Source of the DNA: Desertimonas sp963733085
Lineage (GTDB): Bacteria > Actinomycetota > Acidimicrobiia > Acidimicrobiales > Ilumatobacteraceae
Length of the DNA stretch: 64,000 nucleotides
Assembly (NCBI GenBank): GCA_963733085.1
Contig: CAVTBY010000013.1
Coordinates: 62,001-126,000, forward strand
Reading direction: 5' to 3'
Shown: piece after piece, positions 33,142-42,139 of the stretch
How the letters are laid out: every line of letters begins with the position of its first letter
How positions within the stretch are numbered: the first letter of the stretch is position 1
Position numbers and translations under genes: made by a program
Notes under the pieces: generated by a model
Told to the model about the DNA's origin: nothing
Databases searched by the model: none
The model's input: the letters and a program-made list of their open reading frames with translations, nothing else

Positions 33142-33821
33142 GGGACATCAAGACCGAGCGCATCGAGTCGCCGGCGCAACGGAATCGGCACGTCGACGTC
33201 CCCTCCACCGAGGACATGCTGGGCGAACTCACCAGACTCGTCCCACACGTGGCAGCTGTTCAGCGTCGCCGCCCATCGCTGCTGGCGCTCCTCGGGAGAC
33301 AGATCGCCCGGGCCACGCCAGGTCCGTCCAGCCTCGCGATCGGCGACGATCTGCATCGACCAGATGCTCTGGATCGCCACCGGCGCCATCGCCAGCAGCA
33401 GCGCCGTCGTGTGCGTGCAACCGCGGGGTCCCCCGAAGCGGTGTCGCACCTCGTGGGTGAAGCCGCGGGCGATGGACAGACCGACGAGCTCGCCGTAGTG
33501 CGGCGCGATGGCCCCGCACTCGTTGTGTGGGTGGGCCTCGAACAACACGGCAGCGGCGCTGATCTCCATCCCCGGAAAATCGACCACCAGCTCGACCTGC
33601 ATGTGATGGAACGTCAGCGGGTCCGGATCGTTCTCGACGTACAACCCCGCAGGCTTCTGGTCACGCACTGCCCCGCGCAACAACAATCGAGGTCCGCCAC
33701 CGTCATCGAGCCGATAGGCGCGTACCCGGTACTCGCGTTCGTGGAGCACCGCCAAGCCATCAGGGTCCGGCGGCAGGATCGCCTCAGTGTCGAAGCTCGC
33801 GGCACTCGCGTCGGGGGTCAT
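33138..33821 (-). CDS. DUF2889-family protein
   Basis: A 227-residue protein from ATG 33821. It has no signal peptide or membrane helix. Visible conserved features are HHMQVELVVDFPGMEISAAA, then IARGFTHEVRHRFGGPRGCT with HTTALLLAMAPVAIQS, and a Cys near NSCHVWDESGEFA. These match DUF2889 proteins of unknown function, found near acyl-CoA metabolism genes in actinobacteria. It is coupled to the downstream PatB-like gene by a 4-bp overlap. Confidence 0.8.
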   Translation of the reverse strand: MTPDASAASFDTEAILPPDPDGLAVLHEREYRVRAYRLDDGGGPRLLLRGAVRDQKPAGLYVENDPDPLTFHHMQVELVVDFPGMEISAAAVLFEAHPHNECGAIAPHYGELVGLSIARGFTHEVRHRFGGPRGCTHTTALLLAMAPVAIQSIWSMQIVADREAGRTWRGPGDLSPEERQQRWAATLNSCHVWDESGEFAQHVLGGGDVDVPIPLRRRLDALGLDVP

Positions 33822-33890
33822 CCCCCTGTCGTATCGGCTGAGGGCGAACGAAGTCGAGCCGAGGCACCAGTCGTCGCTACCGTCGCCGCC

Positions 33891-34515
33891 GTGACGCTTG
33901 CCTCCGAGACCGGAACCCTGCGCGGCCGGCACGTCGAACTGGTGCCGTTGGAGCCCCAGCACGCCGCCGAACTGACCGCCGCCGCAGGCACCGACCGGTC
34001 GACGTACCAGTTCACCGAAGTCCCCGCAACGAGGGAGGCAATGGACCGACACATCGCCTGGCTGCTCGCGCTGCGCGACGCGGACGATGCCGTGCCGTTT
34101 GTGCAACGGTTACGCACGGAGGGGCGCATCGTGGGCTGCACCCGGCTGATGGAGTTGCGGCGGTGGCGCGGTCGCCCCGAGCCGGACGAGGTCGAGATCG
34201 GTGGTACATGGCTCGCCGCCGACGTACAGCGCACCGCCGTGAACACGGAGTCCAAGCTGCTCCTCCTCACGCACGCGTTCGAGAGGTGGAACGTCGACCG
34301 AGTCGCCCTGGCGACCGATGAACGCAACCAGCGCAGCCGCGCCGCAATCCTCCGGCTCGGCGCCACGTTCGAGGGCATCCTGCGCAACCACCGGCCGTCG
34401 AGGGTGCCGGGTGAGGATGGTCGGCTCGCGGAACACCGCGTTGTTCTCGATCACCGCCGCCGAGTGGCCGGCAGTTCGCCGAGCTCTTACCGAGCGTCTC
34501 GCTCGAGAAGGCTGA
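33891..34515 (+). pseudogene. GNAT N-acetyltransferase, frame interrupted near the C-terminus
   Basis: RimJ/RimL-like acetyltransferase from GTG 33891. The core includes LRGRHVELVPLEPQHAAELT, VGCTRLMELRRW and RVALATDERNQRSRAAILRL, with the acetyl-CoA loop region ERNQRSRAAI. The original frame reads past its natural end. An extra G near 34427 hides the expected C-terminus, FSITAAEWPAVRRALTERLA, which reads in the next frame to TGA 34515. Corrected length is about 208 residues. The end overlaps the convergent psuG stop by 29 bp. Confidence 0.82.
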
Positions 34516-35410
34516 CGGCAACGGCGATCTCCCCGGCGACGGCGGCGTTGCGCTCGGCGAGGGCGAGGTTGGCGGGAATGCTTCCCCCAGCGGTTGCCGC
34601 CGCGATCCTCCCGAGCACGAACGGCGTGACCGCGGCACCTTCGACACCCGTCGCGTCGGCGTCGTGCAGGGCCGTTGCCAGTGCCTCGTCGACGACGCTG
34701 GCGTCGAGCTCGGCGTCGGCTGGTATCGGTACGGCGACGAGCACGCCGATCTGCCGCGGACGGGCGGCGTACACGGCCGCCACGGTCGCCGCGTCGTCCA
34801 CCCGGTGGGGCACCGGCAGGCCGGACGAGCGGGTGTAGAACGCCGGGAACCAGTCGTGCTGCCACCCGAGCACGGGCACGCCGCGGGTTTCCAGGTACTC
34901 GAGTGTGCGGGAGAGGTCGAGGAAGGCCTTGGCGCCGGCGCTGACCGTGATCACCTCGTGTGTCGCCAAGGCGTCGAGGTCGGCCGAGATGTCGCCGGTC
35001 GTCTCGGCGCCACGGTGCACTCCCCCGATGCCGCCGGTGGCGAACACGCTGACCCCCGCGGCGGCGGCGAGGGCAACCGATGCGCTCACGGTGGTCGCCC
35101 CGAACTCCCAGTGCTGGGCGACGGCGACGGCGAGGTCGCGCTCGGCCGTCTTGCGAGCCGCACCGAGGATCCGCTCGTGCTCGGTCAGCTCGAGACCAAC
35201 ACGGGCCACACCGTCGAGCACCGCGGTGACCGCAGGAACGGCCCCGGACGCACGCACTGCAGCGACACACCGGTCGAGCGCCTCGGCGTTCGCCGGTGAC
35301 GGGAGTCCCAGGTTGGAGAAGATCGTCGACTCGAGGGCGACGACGGGACCACGGGCGTCGAGCGCCGCTTTGACCTCCGTGGAGACGACAGGTCTGAGCA
35401 CTCCCGTCAC
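34487..35410 (-). CDS. psuG: Pseudouridine-5'-phosphate glycosidase
   Basis: PsuG reversibly cleaves pseudouridine 5'-phosphate to uracil and ribose 5-phosphate. The 307-residue protein has VVALESTIFSNLGLPSPANA with the catalytic region, FATGGIGGVHRGAETTGDIS, AKAFLDLSRTLEYLETRGVP and LPVPHRVDD, all characteristic. The partner kinase PsuK is not adjacent. Its start overlaps the stop of the RNA methyltransferase gene by 4 bp, linking RNA modification and pseudouridine salvage. Confidence 0.93.
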   Translation of the reverse strand: MTGVLRPVVSTEVKAALDARGPVVALESTIFSNLGLPSPANAEALDRCVAAVRASGAVPAVTAVLDGVARVGLELTEHERILGAARKTAERDLAVAVAQHWEFGATTVSASVALAAAAGVSVFATGGIGGVHRGAETTGDISADLDALATHEVITVSAGAKAFLDLSRTLEYLETRGVPVLGWQHDWFPAFYTRSSGLPVPHRVDDAATVAAVYAARPRQIGVLVAVPIPADAELDASVVDEALATALHDADATGVEGAAVTPFVLGRIAAATAGGSIPANLALAERNAAVAGEIAVAVSLLERDAR

Positions 35411-36597
35411 TCCTTCTCGAACCGTGAGACGACTTCGATGTGGGTTGTCTGCGGAAAGGTGTCGATGACCTCCGAGCTCACGTGCCCGTACCCGGCCCGG
35501 CTGAGCAACTTGGCGTCCCGGCCGAGCGAGGCGGGGTCGCAGCTGACGAGGACGATCAGCGGAGCGCCGAGACGCGTGAGCGCGGCCGTGCCGGGGGCGC
35601 CGAGACCGCTGCGCGCCGGGTCGGCGATCACCACGTCGACGTCCAGGTCAGGCGCAGCTCGCCATCCTCCGACTTCGCCGCGCACGATCTCGTGGCGGCG
35701 ACCGTTGAGGTTCACCTCGGCGTCGGCAACCGCTGACCGAGAGGTCTCGACGGCGATCACGTACGCATCGGACGCCGTGACGCAGACGGCGAACATCCCC
35801 ACACCTGCGTAGGCGTCGACGACGACCGCGGCCTCGACAAGCTCGGGGGCGGCGCGACGCACCGCTTCGACGAGCAGCGCTGCCGCCTGCGGCCCTGACT
35901 GGAAGAACGAGCCGATCGACACCCGCAGCCGGTGTCCCTGGACGTCTTCAGTGATCGCTGCCGCACCGCTGCGCTGCACCTCGGGCGGGAGACCGTGTAC
36001 GGCACCTTTGGACCTGTCCCACCGGGCAACGACGTCGCCAGTAGCCACCGACATCCGCAGCGTCGCCTCGACGCCCGGGTCGAGTCGGATCGCGGCGACC
36101 AACTCGCGAAGCGTCGGGTGAAGCACGAGGCACGAAGGCGCGGCGACAACATCGTGGGATCTCTCGGCACGGAACCCGGCGGCACCGTCCGGGTCCGGCG
36201 CCACACGCGCGGTCGTGCGGTAGCCCTCGGCATCCACGCCCGGCCCGAGGGTCATCACCGGCTCGGCAACTCCGCCGATTCGCCGCAGCGCCTCTTCGGC
36301 GATCGTCAACTTGGCGCGACGCTGAGCATCGAGGTCGAGATGCATCCAACCGCATCCACCGCAACCGGCGAGCCGCGAAGGGCACGGCGGCGTGATCCGA
36401 TCGGCGCTGGCTTCGACGACGTCGACGACGTGAGCGCGAGCCCAGTCGCGCTTCTCGTGAACCAGCTCGGCGGTCACCGTCTCGCCAGGTAGCGCTCCCC
36501 TGACGAACACGATCCGCCCGCCGGTGTCGCGGGCGATCGCCTCTCCCCCGGCGGCGAACCGGTCCGGGCGGAGCTGCACGGTTGCCACCGTCGGCAT
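35407..36597 (-). CDS. RNA uracil-C5 methyltransferase (TrmA/RlmD family)
   Basis: A 396-residue SAM-dependent m5U methyltransferase. An N-terminal TRAM domain precedes the Fe-S cysteine motif CPSRLAGCGGCGWMHLDL. The methyltransferase core has SFFQSGPQAAALLVEAV, VDAYAGVGMFAV, IADPARSGLG and the nucleophilic Cys in VLVSCDPASLGRD, ending with the base-region FPQTTHIEVV. The target (23S U1939, U747 or tRNA U54) cannot be told from sequence alone. Coupled to psuG. Confidence 0.92.
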   Translation of the reverse strand: MPTVATVQLRPDRFAAGGEAIARDTGGRIVFVRGALPGETVTAELVHEKRDWARAHVVDVVEASADRITPPCPSRLAGCGGCGWMHLDLDAQRRAKLTIAEEALRRIGGVAEPVMTLGPGVDAEGYRTTARVAPDPDGAAGFRAERSHDVVAAPSCLVLHPTLRELVAAIRLDPGVEATLRMSVATGDVVARWDRSKGAVHGLPPEVQRSGAAAITEDVQGHRLRVSIGSFFQSGPQAAALLVEAVRRAAPELVEAAVVVDAYAGVGMFAVCVTASDAYVIAVETSRSAVADAEVNLNGRRHEIVRGEVGGWRAAPDLDVDVVIADPARSGLGAPGTAALTRLGAPLIVLVSCDPASLGRDAKLLSRAGYGHVSSEVIDTFPQTTHIEVVSRFEKE

Positions 36598-36632
36598 GGT
36601 ATGCGCATCTGCCTGCTACTACCTTCTACGTC

Positions 36633-37322
36633 GTGGCGCTGCCGATCCAGATCGCTCCGTCGGTGCTGCCGGCCGACTTCTCCCGCCTCGGTGACGAGAT
36701 CGTCGCTCTCGAGAAGGCCGGCGTCGACCTCGTCCAGTGGGATGTCATGGACGGCCAGTTCGTCCCCAACCTGACGTTCGGTCCCGACGTGATCGCTTCC
36801 GTCCGGGATCGCGTGGCTATCCCGTTCGAGGCGCATCTGATGGTTCTCACTCCCGACTCGATGGCGGCGCGCTACGTCGAGGCCGGTTGTTCCCGGCTCA
36901 TCGTCCACGCCGAGGCCTGCGAACACCTCCACCGCACGCTCGGACATATCGCCGAACTTGGCGCCGCCGCCGGCGTCGCGATCAACCCGGCGACGCCCGT
37001 CAGCGCCGTCGCCCACGTCCTCGACCTCGTCGACGTCGTCCTCGTGATGACAGTCAATCCAGGGTTCGGCGGCCAGCGCTACCTCGCCACGATGGAGCCG
37101 AAGATCGCCGAGCTCAGCGCCCTGCTCGCCGCCAACGGCTGCAGCGAGACGATCAGCATCGAGGTCGACGGCGGGATCTCCGTGGAGACCGCACCCGGCG
37201 CCGTCGCCGCCGGGGCGAGCATCCTGGTCGCCGGGACCGCCTTGTTCGAGCACGACGACGGCCTCGAAGCCGCCGTCGCCGAGCTACGCACCGTCGCCAG
37301 TGAGGCACGCCAAGACAGCTGA
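36633..37322 (+). CDS. rpe: Ribulose-phosphate 3-epimerase
   Basis: Interconverts ribulose 5-phosphate and xylulose 5-phosphate in the pentose phosphate or Calvin cycle. The TIM barrel shows IAPSVLPADFSRLGDE, the metal/acid HMD-type region WDVMDGQFVPNLTFGP, EAHLMVLTPD, LVMTVNPGFGGQRY and EVDGGIS. The start is GTG 36633. Length about 229 residues is normal. It diverges from the methyltransferase gene and precedes the amidohydrolase. Confidence 0.93.
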   Translation: MALPIQIAPSVLPADFSRLGDEIVALEKAGVDLVQWDVMDGQFVPNLTFGPDVIASVRDRVAIPFEAHLMVLTPDSMAARYVEAGCSRLIVHAEACEHLHRTLGHIAELGAAAGVAINPATPVSAVAHVLDLVDVVLVMTVNPGFGGQRYLATMEPKIAELSALLAANGCSETISIEVDGGISVETAPGAVAAGASILVAGTALFEHDDGLEAAVAELRTVASEARQDS

Positions 37323-37353
37323 CTTCTCGGCGCCGCTGTGGTTCCATGGACGC

Positions 37354-38788
37354 GTGGGTGCAGTCGACGACGACCCTGGCCTCCCGCTCAAGCTGTGGCC
37401 GTGTTCGAACGGGGAGTACCTTCCCGCCGCGCTCGACGAGTTGCGCCGCGAGGCGATGCACCGGGCAAGGGAGAGCGCCGACGATCATGCCCGCCGCCAC
37501 GGGTGGTCACGGCGGCAGTTCCTGCTCTCGGCGGCCGGTATGGCCGCCGGGCTGGGCGCGCTGGAATCGGCGGCAGCGGCGCGGGCCCGGGCGTTCGGAA
37601 TCGAACGAGGCGGCGTGTTCCGCGTCGGCGACTCGGCGGCGCGGGACCCGGCCGAGGCGCTCGACCTCGTTCACGGCACGATCGGAAGGCGCCGGCGTGG
37701 TCGACGTGCAGACCCACTTCCTCGAGTTCGGCCCGTGGGGAAATGGCTTCCCACAGGCGGAGTGCGGTGAGGAGGATTGGGCCGACTGCTTCTCCGTCGA
37801 GTACTGGTACGACCTCGTCCTGGGCGGCAGCGACACGTCGGTGGCGGTGATCTCGGCGGTGCCGGTGGTGGGCGAGGCCGACCCGCTGTCGGTCGCCGCG
37901 ATGGAGCGCGGCCGCGAGGTCGCCTCACGACTTTGTGGTGATGGTCGCGTACTGATCCAGGGACATGCCGTGCCGGATGTCGGTCCGATCGAGGCGGCGG
38001 TCGCGTCGATGGCAGATGTCGCGAATGCTCACGAGCTGTCCGCCTGGAAGGTGTACACGCACTCGCCCAACGGGTGGTTCCTCGACGACCACGACCCTGC
38101 GCTGCCGCAGGTCGGCGCGCCGTTCATCCAAGCAGTCCGTGACACGGGTGTGGGCATCGTCGCCGTGCACAAGGGCCTCGCCGGTGGCAACCGGTACGCG
38201 TCACCCGTCGACATTGGCCCGGCCGCGGCGGCCAACCCCGACGTCCGCTTCCTCGTCTACCACTCCGGCTACGACTCGGGAACGACGGAGGGTCCGTATG
38301 ACCCCGAAGGCAACGGCGTCGATCGCCTCGTGCGCAGCGTCACGGAGGCCGGCATCGGCTCCGGCGCCAACGTCTACGCCGAGTTGGGATCGACGTGGCG
38401 GATCGTGATGGGCGATCCCGACGCCGCCGCCCACGTCCTCGGCAAGCTGCTCACGGCGTTCGGACCGGAGCGCATCCTGTGGGGAACGGACTCGATCTGG
38501 TACGGCTCGCCGCAGGACCAGATCGCCGCCTTCCGCGCCTTCGAGATCACGCCGGCGTTCCAGGAGCAGTTCGGCTACCCGGCGTTGACCCCGGAGATCA
38601 AGCAGCGGATCATGTCGGCCAACGCAGCCGAGCTGTTCGGGATCACCGTGCCCGCTCCGGCCTGCGAGCCGGGCGCCCGTGCGGGCGGGTTCGGCGCGTC
38701 CAACCGCACGTTCGGGCCGGTGGCCCGGCGCGACGTCGTGACGACGTTCCTCCGCGAGCACCCCTGGATCGCCGCCGCCCAGTCGTAG
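37354..38788 (+). pseudogene. Tat-exported amidohydrolase, frame interrupted once
   Basis: From GTG 37354 the N-terminal frame encodes a long leader ending in a twin-arginine signal (SRRQFLLSAAGMAAGLG at about residues 49-65). Near 37684 one extra G shifts the frame; the body continues in the next frame as AGVVDVQTHFLEFGPWGNGF, AVISAVPVVGEADPL, the metal-ligand-type VAVHKGLAG, FLVYHSGYDS, AELGSTWRI and ERILWGTDSIWYGSP. This is the amidohydrolase-2/TIM-barrel type. Substrate is unknown. The break is probably a sequencing indel. Confidence 0.8.
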
Positions 38789-38820
38789 CGAGGCGAGCCG
38801 ACCCAGGATCGGGCCCGGTG

Positions 38821-39561
38821 TTACGGACGGCGCGATCGACTCCTGCCACCGGTGCCGGCCGGCTCGGGTCGAGGCGGCGTCGCCGTTCGCGCCGCGGGCG
38901 TCTGCGCCGACGTCCTCGCGATCGATTCGACGCCGCGACCAAAGCCGGTGAGGAACCACCTGAAGGCGGCAAGCGCGAACACTGCCGCGCAGACGACGGC
39001 GACCGGGAGGAGGATGGACCGCAGTAGCCCATCACGATTGCCGAAGAACGGCGACAACACACCCGAGTCGATCGAGGACCCATCGGTGTGCATCGTGCGC
39101 AGCGGGTCGACGAGCTCGGGACACTCGAGGTCGCTCTCGGTGGCACCGATCACCTCGTCGCCGCCGAAGGTCGGTGTTTCCGGCTGGACTCGCGACCGCA
39201 ACGATTGGATATTCGGGTCGTAGAGGGCGCCGATGAGGTATTGATCGCCCCCGTCGAGATACTTGGCGTCGATGCCGTAGCGGACGTCGACGAGTCCGGA
39301 CGAGGCAAACTGACTCATGTCGCCGGCGCGCACCTGATCGACGTTGAAGCGAACGGTTCTGAAGTCGGAATCCACGACGGTTCCGACGAACACGACGTCG
39401 GGCAACGGCTGGATCGGACAGCCGACCGGGACGTCGACAAGCGGCTGGCGACCTGGTGGCGGGGCCGGCTCTTCCTGGGCGAGGGCGATCGACGGCGCGC
39501 CGAGCACGCCGGCTGCGACGAACAGTCCCATCGTGGGCAGCAGCGCGAATCGCCTGATCAC
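38821..39561 (-). CDS. Exported, C-terminally anchored protein of unknown function
   Basis: About 246 residues from GTG 39561. It has an N-terminal signal (LLPTMGLFVAAGVLGAPSIALA, cut after ALA), a Pro-rich linker, a beta-rich domain including DVVFVGTVVDSDFRTVRFNV and KYLDGGDQYLIGALYD, then a transmembrane helix (SILLPVAVVCAAVFALAAFR) and a basic Pro/Thr tail. The extracytoplasmic part resembles small secreted domains with YLIGA-type strands common in actinobacteria. I assign no function. Confidence 0.75.
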   Translation of the reverse strand: MIRRFALLPTMGLFVAAGVLGAPSIALAQEEPAPPPGRQPLVDVPVGCPIQPLPDVVFVGTVVDSDFRTVRFNVDQVRAGDMSQFASSGLVDVRYGIDAKYLDGGDQYLIGALYDPNIQSLRSRVQPETPTFGGDEVIGATESDLECPELVDPLRTMHTDGSSIDSGVLSPFFGNRDGLLRSILLPVAVVCAAVFALAAFRWFLTGFGRGVESIARTSAQTPAARTATPPRPEPAGTGGRSRSRRP

Positions 39562-39620
39562 GGTCGCCAGCGTAGGCCCGAGGTGATGCCGGTCAGCAGG
39601 CACCCGGCGATACTGGCGGT

Positions 39621-39731
39621 GTGGGCTACAACCCGTATCGGCGATTCAGCGCCCGTCCGCTGGACTACGTCCTGGTCGCCCTGTGCCTGCTCGTTGCCGT
39701 CGCCCTCCTCGTCTGGGCCATCACCGGCTGA
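39621..39731 (+). CDS. Small single-span membrane protein (36 aa)
   Basis: A short ORF from GTG 39621 encodes GYNPYRRFSARPLDYVLVAL followed by a hydrophobic helix and ends WAITG. The basic N-terminus and a roughly 18-residue Leu/Val/Ala helix form a credible membrane peptide. It diverges from the exported protein gene and is followed 7 bp later by a hairpin element. Short proteins of this kind recur in actinobacteria; the function is unknown. Confidence 0.6.
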   Translation: MGYNPYRRFSARPLDYVLVALCLLVAVALLVWAITG

Positions 39732-39738
39732 AGAAACG

Positions 39739-39786
39739 ACCGATGGGTGTTTTCATGACCGAATCGTCATGAAAACACCCATCGGT
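39739..39786. repeat. 48-bp hairpin element, copy 4
   Basis: Perfect 21-bp stem and 6-nt loop CGAATC. The outer arms equal copy 1, but four consecutive inner pairs differ from copy 1 on both strands (AGGG/CCCT becomes TCAT/ATGA), all still paired. It lies between the convergent small membrane gene and yraN. Confidence 0.87.
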
Positions 39787-39792
39787 TGCGGA

Positions 39793-40144
39793 TCAGAAGG
39801 CATTTTCGTAGACGTCGACCGTGTCGCCGGTGATCGCCACGACGTCGAAGCGGACGTCGACTCGGCGACCAACCCGATGCTCGGCCAGCCACGCCGCGGC
39901 CAGCCGGCGCAGCCGTTGCTGCTTCGTGGGCGTGACGGCGAGCGCCGGAACACCGAAGGCAGCGCTCTTCCTGGCCTTGACCTCGGCGACGACAAGCAGC
40001 GCGGCCGCGTCGCAGGACGAGGTCGATCTCCCCGATCGGCGCAGCGCCAGTTCCGGGCAACCACCGTGTACCCGTGTGCGCTCGTACCACTCAGCGCGCC
40101 AAGTCTTCACCGCGCTGCCCGAAAACGATGTGTGCCGCGACCAC
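39793..40144 (-). pseudogene. yraN: YraN (UPF0102) nuclease-fold protein, multiple frame breaks
   Basis: UPF0102 endonuclease-fold protein that commonly follows rplS. GTG 40144 has AAGGAGAGG upstream. Consecutive family segments appear in alternating frames: FGQRGEDLA, AEWYER, TVVARNWRC, GEIDLVLRRG, then LLVVAEVKARKSAAFGVPAL to the stop. So about four indels fall within roughly 130 bp (39990-40115). The catalytic-like Glu and Asp region and the Lys in EVKAR are all there. Either a badly resolved stretch or a recent pseudogene; the clustering favours error. Confidence 0.75.
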
Positions 40145-40216
40145 AACCTCTCCTTCCGTCGATCTGCATGGGAGTGCGGGTGCACTCGACGCGGTTCGCC
40201 CCGACGGGCGAGCGAC

Positions 40217-40564
40217 CTAGAAGCTGCGCTTTTCGCGAATCTTCGCAGCCTTGCCGGTGCGGCCGCGGAGGTAGTACAGCTTCGCCCGGCGGACGTCGCC
40301 GCGCTTGACGACCTCGATCTTGGTGACCGTGGGTGTGTGCAGCGGGAACGTGCGCTCGACCCCGACGCCGTAGCTCAGCTTGCGGACCGTGTAGGTCTCC
40401 TGCAGGCCGCCGCCCTGGCGAGCGATGACGTTGCCCTGGAAGACCTGGATGCGCTCCTTGCTGCCTTCGACGACACGCACGTGGACCTTGACCTCGTCGC
40501 CGGGGGCGAAGTCCGGGACGTCGTCACGGAGCTGGTCGTTGTCGATGAGGTCGGTGGCTTTCAT
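40217..40564 (-). CDS. rplS: 50S ribosomal protein L19
   Basis: L19 lies at the 30S-50S interface. The 115-residue protein has FAPGDEVKVHVRVVEGSKER, VFQGNVIARQGGGLQETYTV, RKLSYGVGVERTFPLHTP and VVKRGDVRRAKLYYLRGRTG. It ends the rpsP-khpA-rimM-trmD-rplS run in the usual order and is followed by yraN. Confidence 0.98.
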   Translation of the reverse strand: MKATDLIDNDQLRDDVPDFAPGDEVKVHVRVVEGSKERIQVFQGNVIARQGGGLQETYTVRKLSYGVGVERTFPLHTPTVTKIEVVKRGDVRRAKLYYLRGRTGKAAKIREKRSF

Positions 40565-40594
40565 GGAACGTCCTGAATGCTGGGTGGGGGCCGA

Positions 40595-41329
40595 TCAAGG
40601 ATACGGGACCGGTGGGAACTCTTCCAACAGGCGGCGCTCGTCCTCGGTGACACCGCCGCGCGTCTCGATCAGGTCCGGCCGCGTGGCGAGCGTGCGGTGC
40701 AAGGCCTGTGCCCGGCGCCACCGCTCGATCGCCGCGTGGTTGCCGCTGAGCAGCACGTCCGGCACCGACCAACCGCGAAACGTCGCCGGCCGGGTGTACT
40801 GCGGCTCCTCGAGCAGACCGCGCTCCCCGAAGCTCTCGGTGAGCGGGCTGGCCTCGTTGCCCATCGCACCTGGCAACAGCCTCGTCACGGCGTCGATCAC
40901 GACGCAGGCGGCCGCCTCGCCGCCGGACAGCACGACGTCGCCGACACTGAGCTCACCGTCGACGAGGTGCTCGCGTACGCGATGGTCGATCCCCTCGTAG
41001 CGCCCGCACAACAAGGCGAATCCCGCGCCCCCGGCCAGCTCGGTCGCCAGCGCCTGGTCGAAGCGGCGGCCGCCTGGTCCGAGCAGGAGCAGCGGCCGGA
41101 TCGGGTTGGCAGCCTCGACCGCCGAGAAGATCGGCTCGGGCTTCATCAGCATCCCCGCTCCACCACCGAACGGGGCGTCGTCGACAGTGCGATGCACGTC
41201 GGTGGTGTGCGCACGGATGTCGTGGCAACGAAGGTCGAGCACTCCCGTCTGGCGCGACTTGCCGAGCAAGCTCGCCGAGCAGAAGTCTTCGACCGCGGCT
41301 GGAAAGATCGTGAACACGTCGACGCGCAT
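40595..41329 (-). CDS. trmD: tRNA (guanine37-N1)-methyltransferase
   Basis: TrmD makes m1G37, preventing +1 frameshifting. The 244-residue SPOUT protein opens RVDVFTIFPAAVEDFCSASL, with FGGGAGMLMKPEPIF, LLCGRYEGIDHRVREHLVD, SVGDVVLSGGEAA and the C-terminal RPATFRGWSVPDVLLSGNHA. The start ATG 41329 overlaps the rimM stop (TGATG), and rplS follows after 30 bp. Confidence 0.97.
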   Translation of the reverse strand: MRVDVFTIFPAAVEDFCSASLLGKSRQTGVLDLRCHDIRAHTTDVHRTVDDAPFGGGAGMLMKPEPIFSAVEAANPIRPLLLLGPGGRRFDQALATELAGGAGFALLCGRYEGIDHRVREHLVDGELSVGDVVLSGGEAAACVVIDAVTRLLPGAMGNEASPLTESFGERGLLEEPQYTRPATFRGWSVPDVLLSGNHAAIERWRRAQALHRTLATRPDLIETRGGVTEDERRLLEEFPPVPYP

Positions 41330-41817
41330 CAGGCGCCGTCCTCGTCGTCGTCGAAGAGTCCGGCGGGCGGATCGATGAGGATCGTTCCGTTGCCGTGATC
41401 GGTGATGAAGACGACCGGCACGAGAGCACCCGATTCGAGTTCGAGCAGATCTGCGGCAGGGTTGGCAACCACGGCCACGCACGTGCCTCGCTGGCGACCG
41501 GAGACCTCGACGACCTTCGCACCGATCAGCTCGTGTACCCACAGGGCGTCGGGATCGTCGAGTGGCTCGGCGAAGACGGCGGTGTTGGTGTAGTGCTGGG
41601 CGGCGGAGCGATCGGCCAGCTCCTCGAGCGTCACGAGCCAGCGATCCTGGTGCCGGCGGGCGGCGACGACGGTCAGCCAGCCATCACGGCTGTACCACCG
41701 AGCGCCGGAAACAACCCGCTCGGGCCGGTCCGATCCGAGCTCGACGAGGACATCTCCACGCACGCCGTGGGCGCGGCGGATCGTCCCGATCTCGAGGAGC
41801 CCGGCCGGTCGGGCCAC
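41329..41817 (-). CDS. rimM: Ribosome maturation factor RimM
   Basis: Assists 30S head assembly. The 162-residue protein has LLEIGTIRRAHGVRGDVLVE at the N-terminus and a C-terminal PRC-barrel with LWVHELIGAKVVEVSGRQRG and LIDPPAGLFDDD. The start is GTG 41817. It sits between khpA and trmD in the standard order. Confidence 0.95.
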   Translation of the reverse strand: MARPAGLLEIGTIRRAHGVRGDVLVELGSDRPERVVSGARWYSRDGWLTVVAARRHQDRWLVTLEELADRSAAQHYTNTAVFAEPLDDPDALWVHELIGAKVVEVSGRQRGTCVAVVANPAADLLELESGALVPVVFITDHGNGTILIDPPAGLFDDDEDGA

Positions 41818-41834
41818 GACTCGCTCTGTTCCGC

Positions 41835-42137
41835 TCAGTCGTCGACGAATTCGATGTCGACGTCGGTGTCGTCGCGGGCGGCGGCGGCGCGAACGACGGT
41901 GCGGATGCTCTGGGCGGTGCGACCTCGGCGGCCGATCACCCGGCCGAGGTCGCCAGGCCCGACGTGGACGTCGAGGCGGACACGGCGGCCGTCGTCGGAC
42001 GTGTCGACACGCACCGCCGAGGGGTCGTCGACGATCGAGCTGACGATGTGGTGAAGGACGGCTGCGGCTGTCGGGGCTGCAGCTTGGTTGGCGTCGTCGG
42101 TGTGATCGTCGAGCAGTTCGCCGGTGTCGTCACTCAC
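41835..42137 (-). CDS. khpA: KH-domain RNA-binding protein KhpA
   Basis: A 100-residue protein from GTG 42137, placed 3 bp after the rpsP stop. The KH core has RLDVHVGPGDLGRVIGRRGR with the GxxG loop, then TAQSIRTVVRAAAARDDTDV. The N-terminus is acidic and Ala-rich. KhpA binds RNA with KhpB to influence cell elongation in other bacteria. Confidence 0.92.
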   Translation of the reverse strand: MSDDTGELLDDHTDDANQAAAPTAAAVLHHIVSSIVDDPSAVRVDTSDDGRRVRLDVHVGPGDLGRVIGRRGRTAQSIRTVVRAAAARDDTDVDIEFVDD

Positions 42138-42139
42138 GC

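Noticed and set aside
7601..39786. Rho-independent terminators as a full explanation for the 48-bp hairpins
   Set aside because: No copy has a T-tract, and copy 2 lies upstream of gene starts rather than after a gene.
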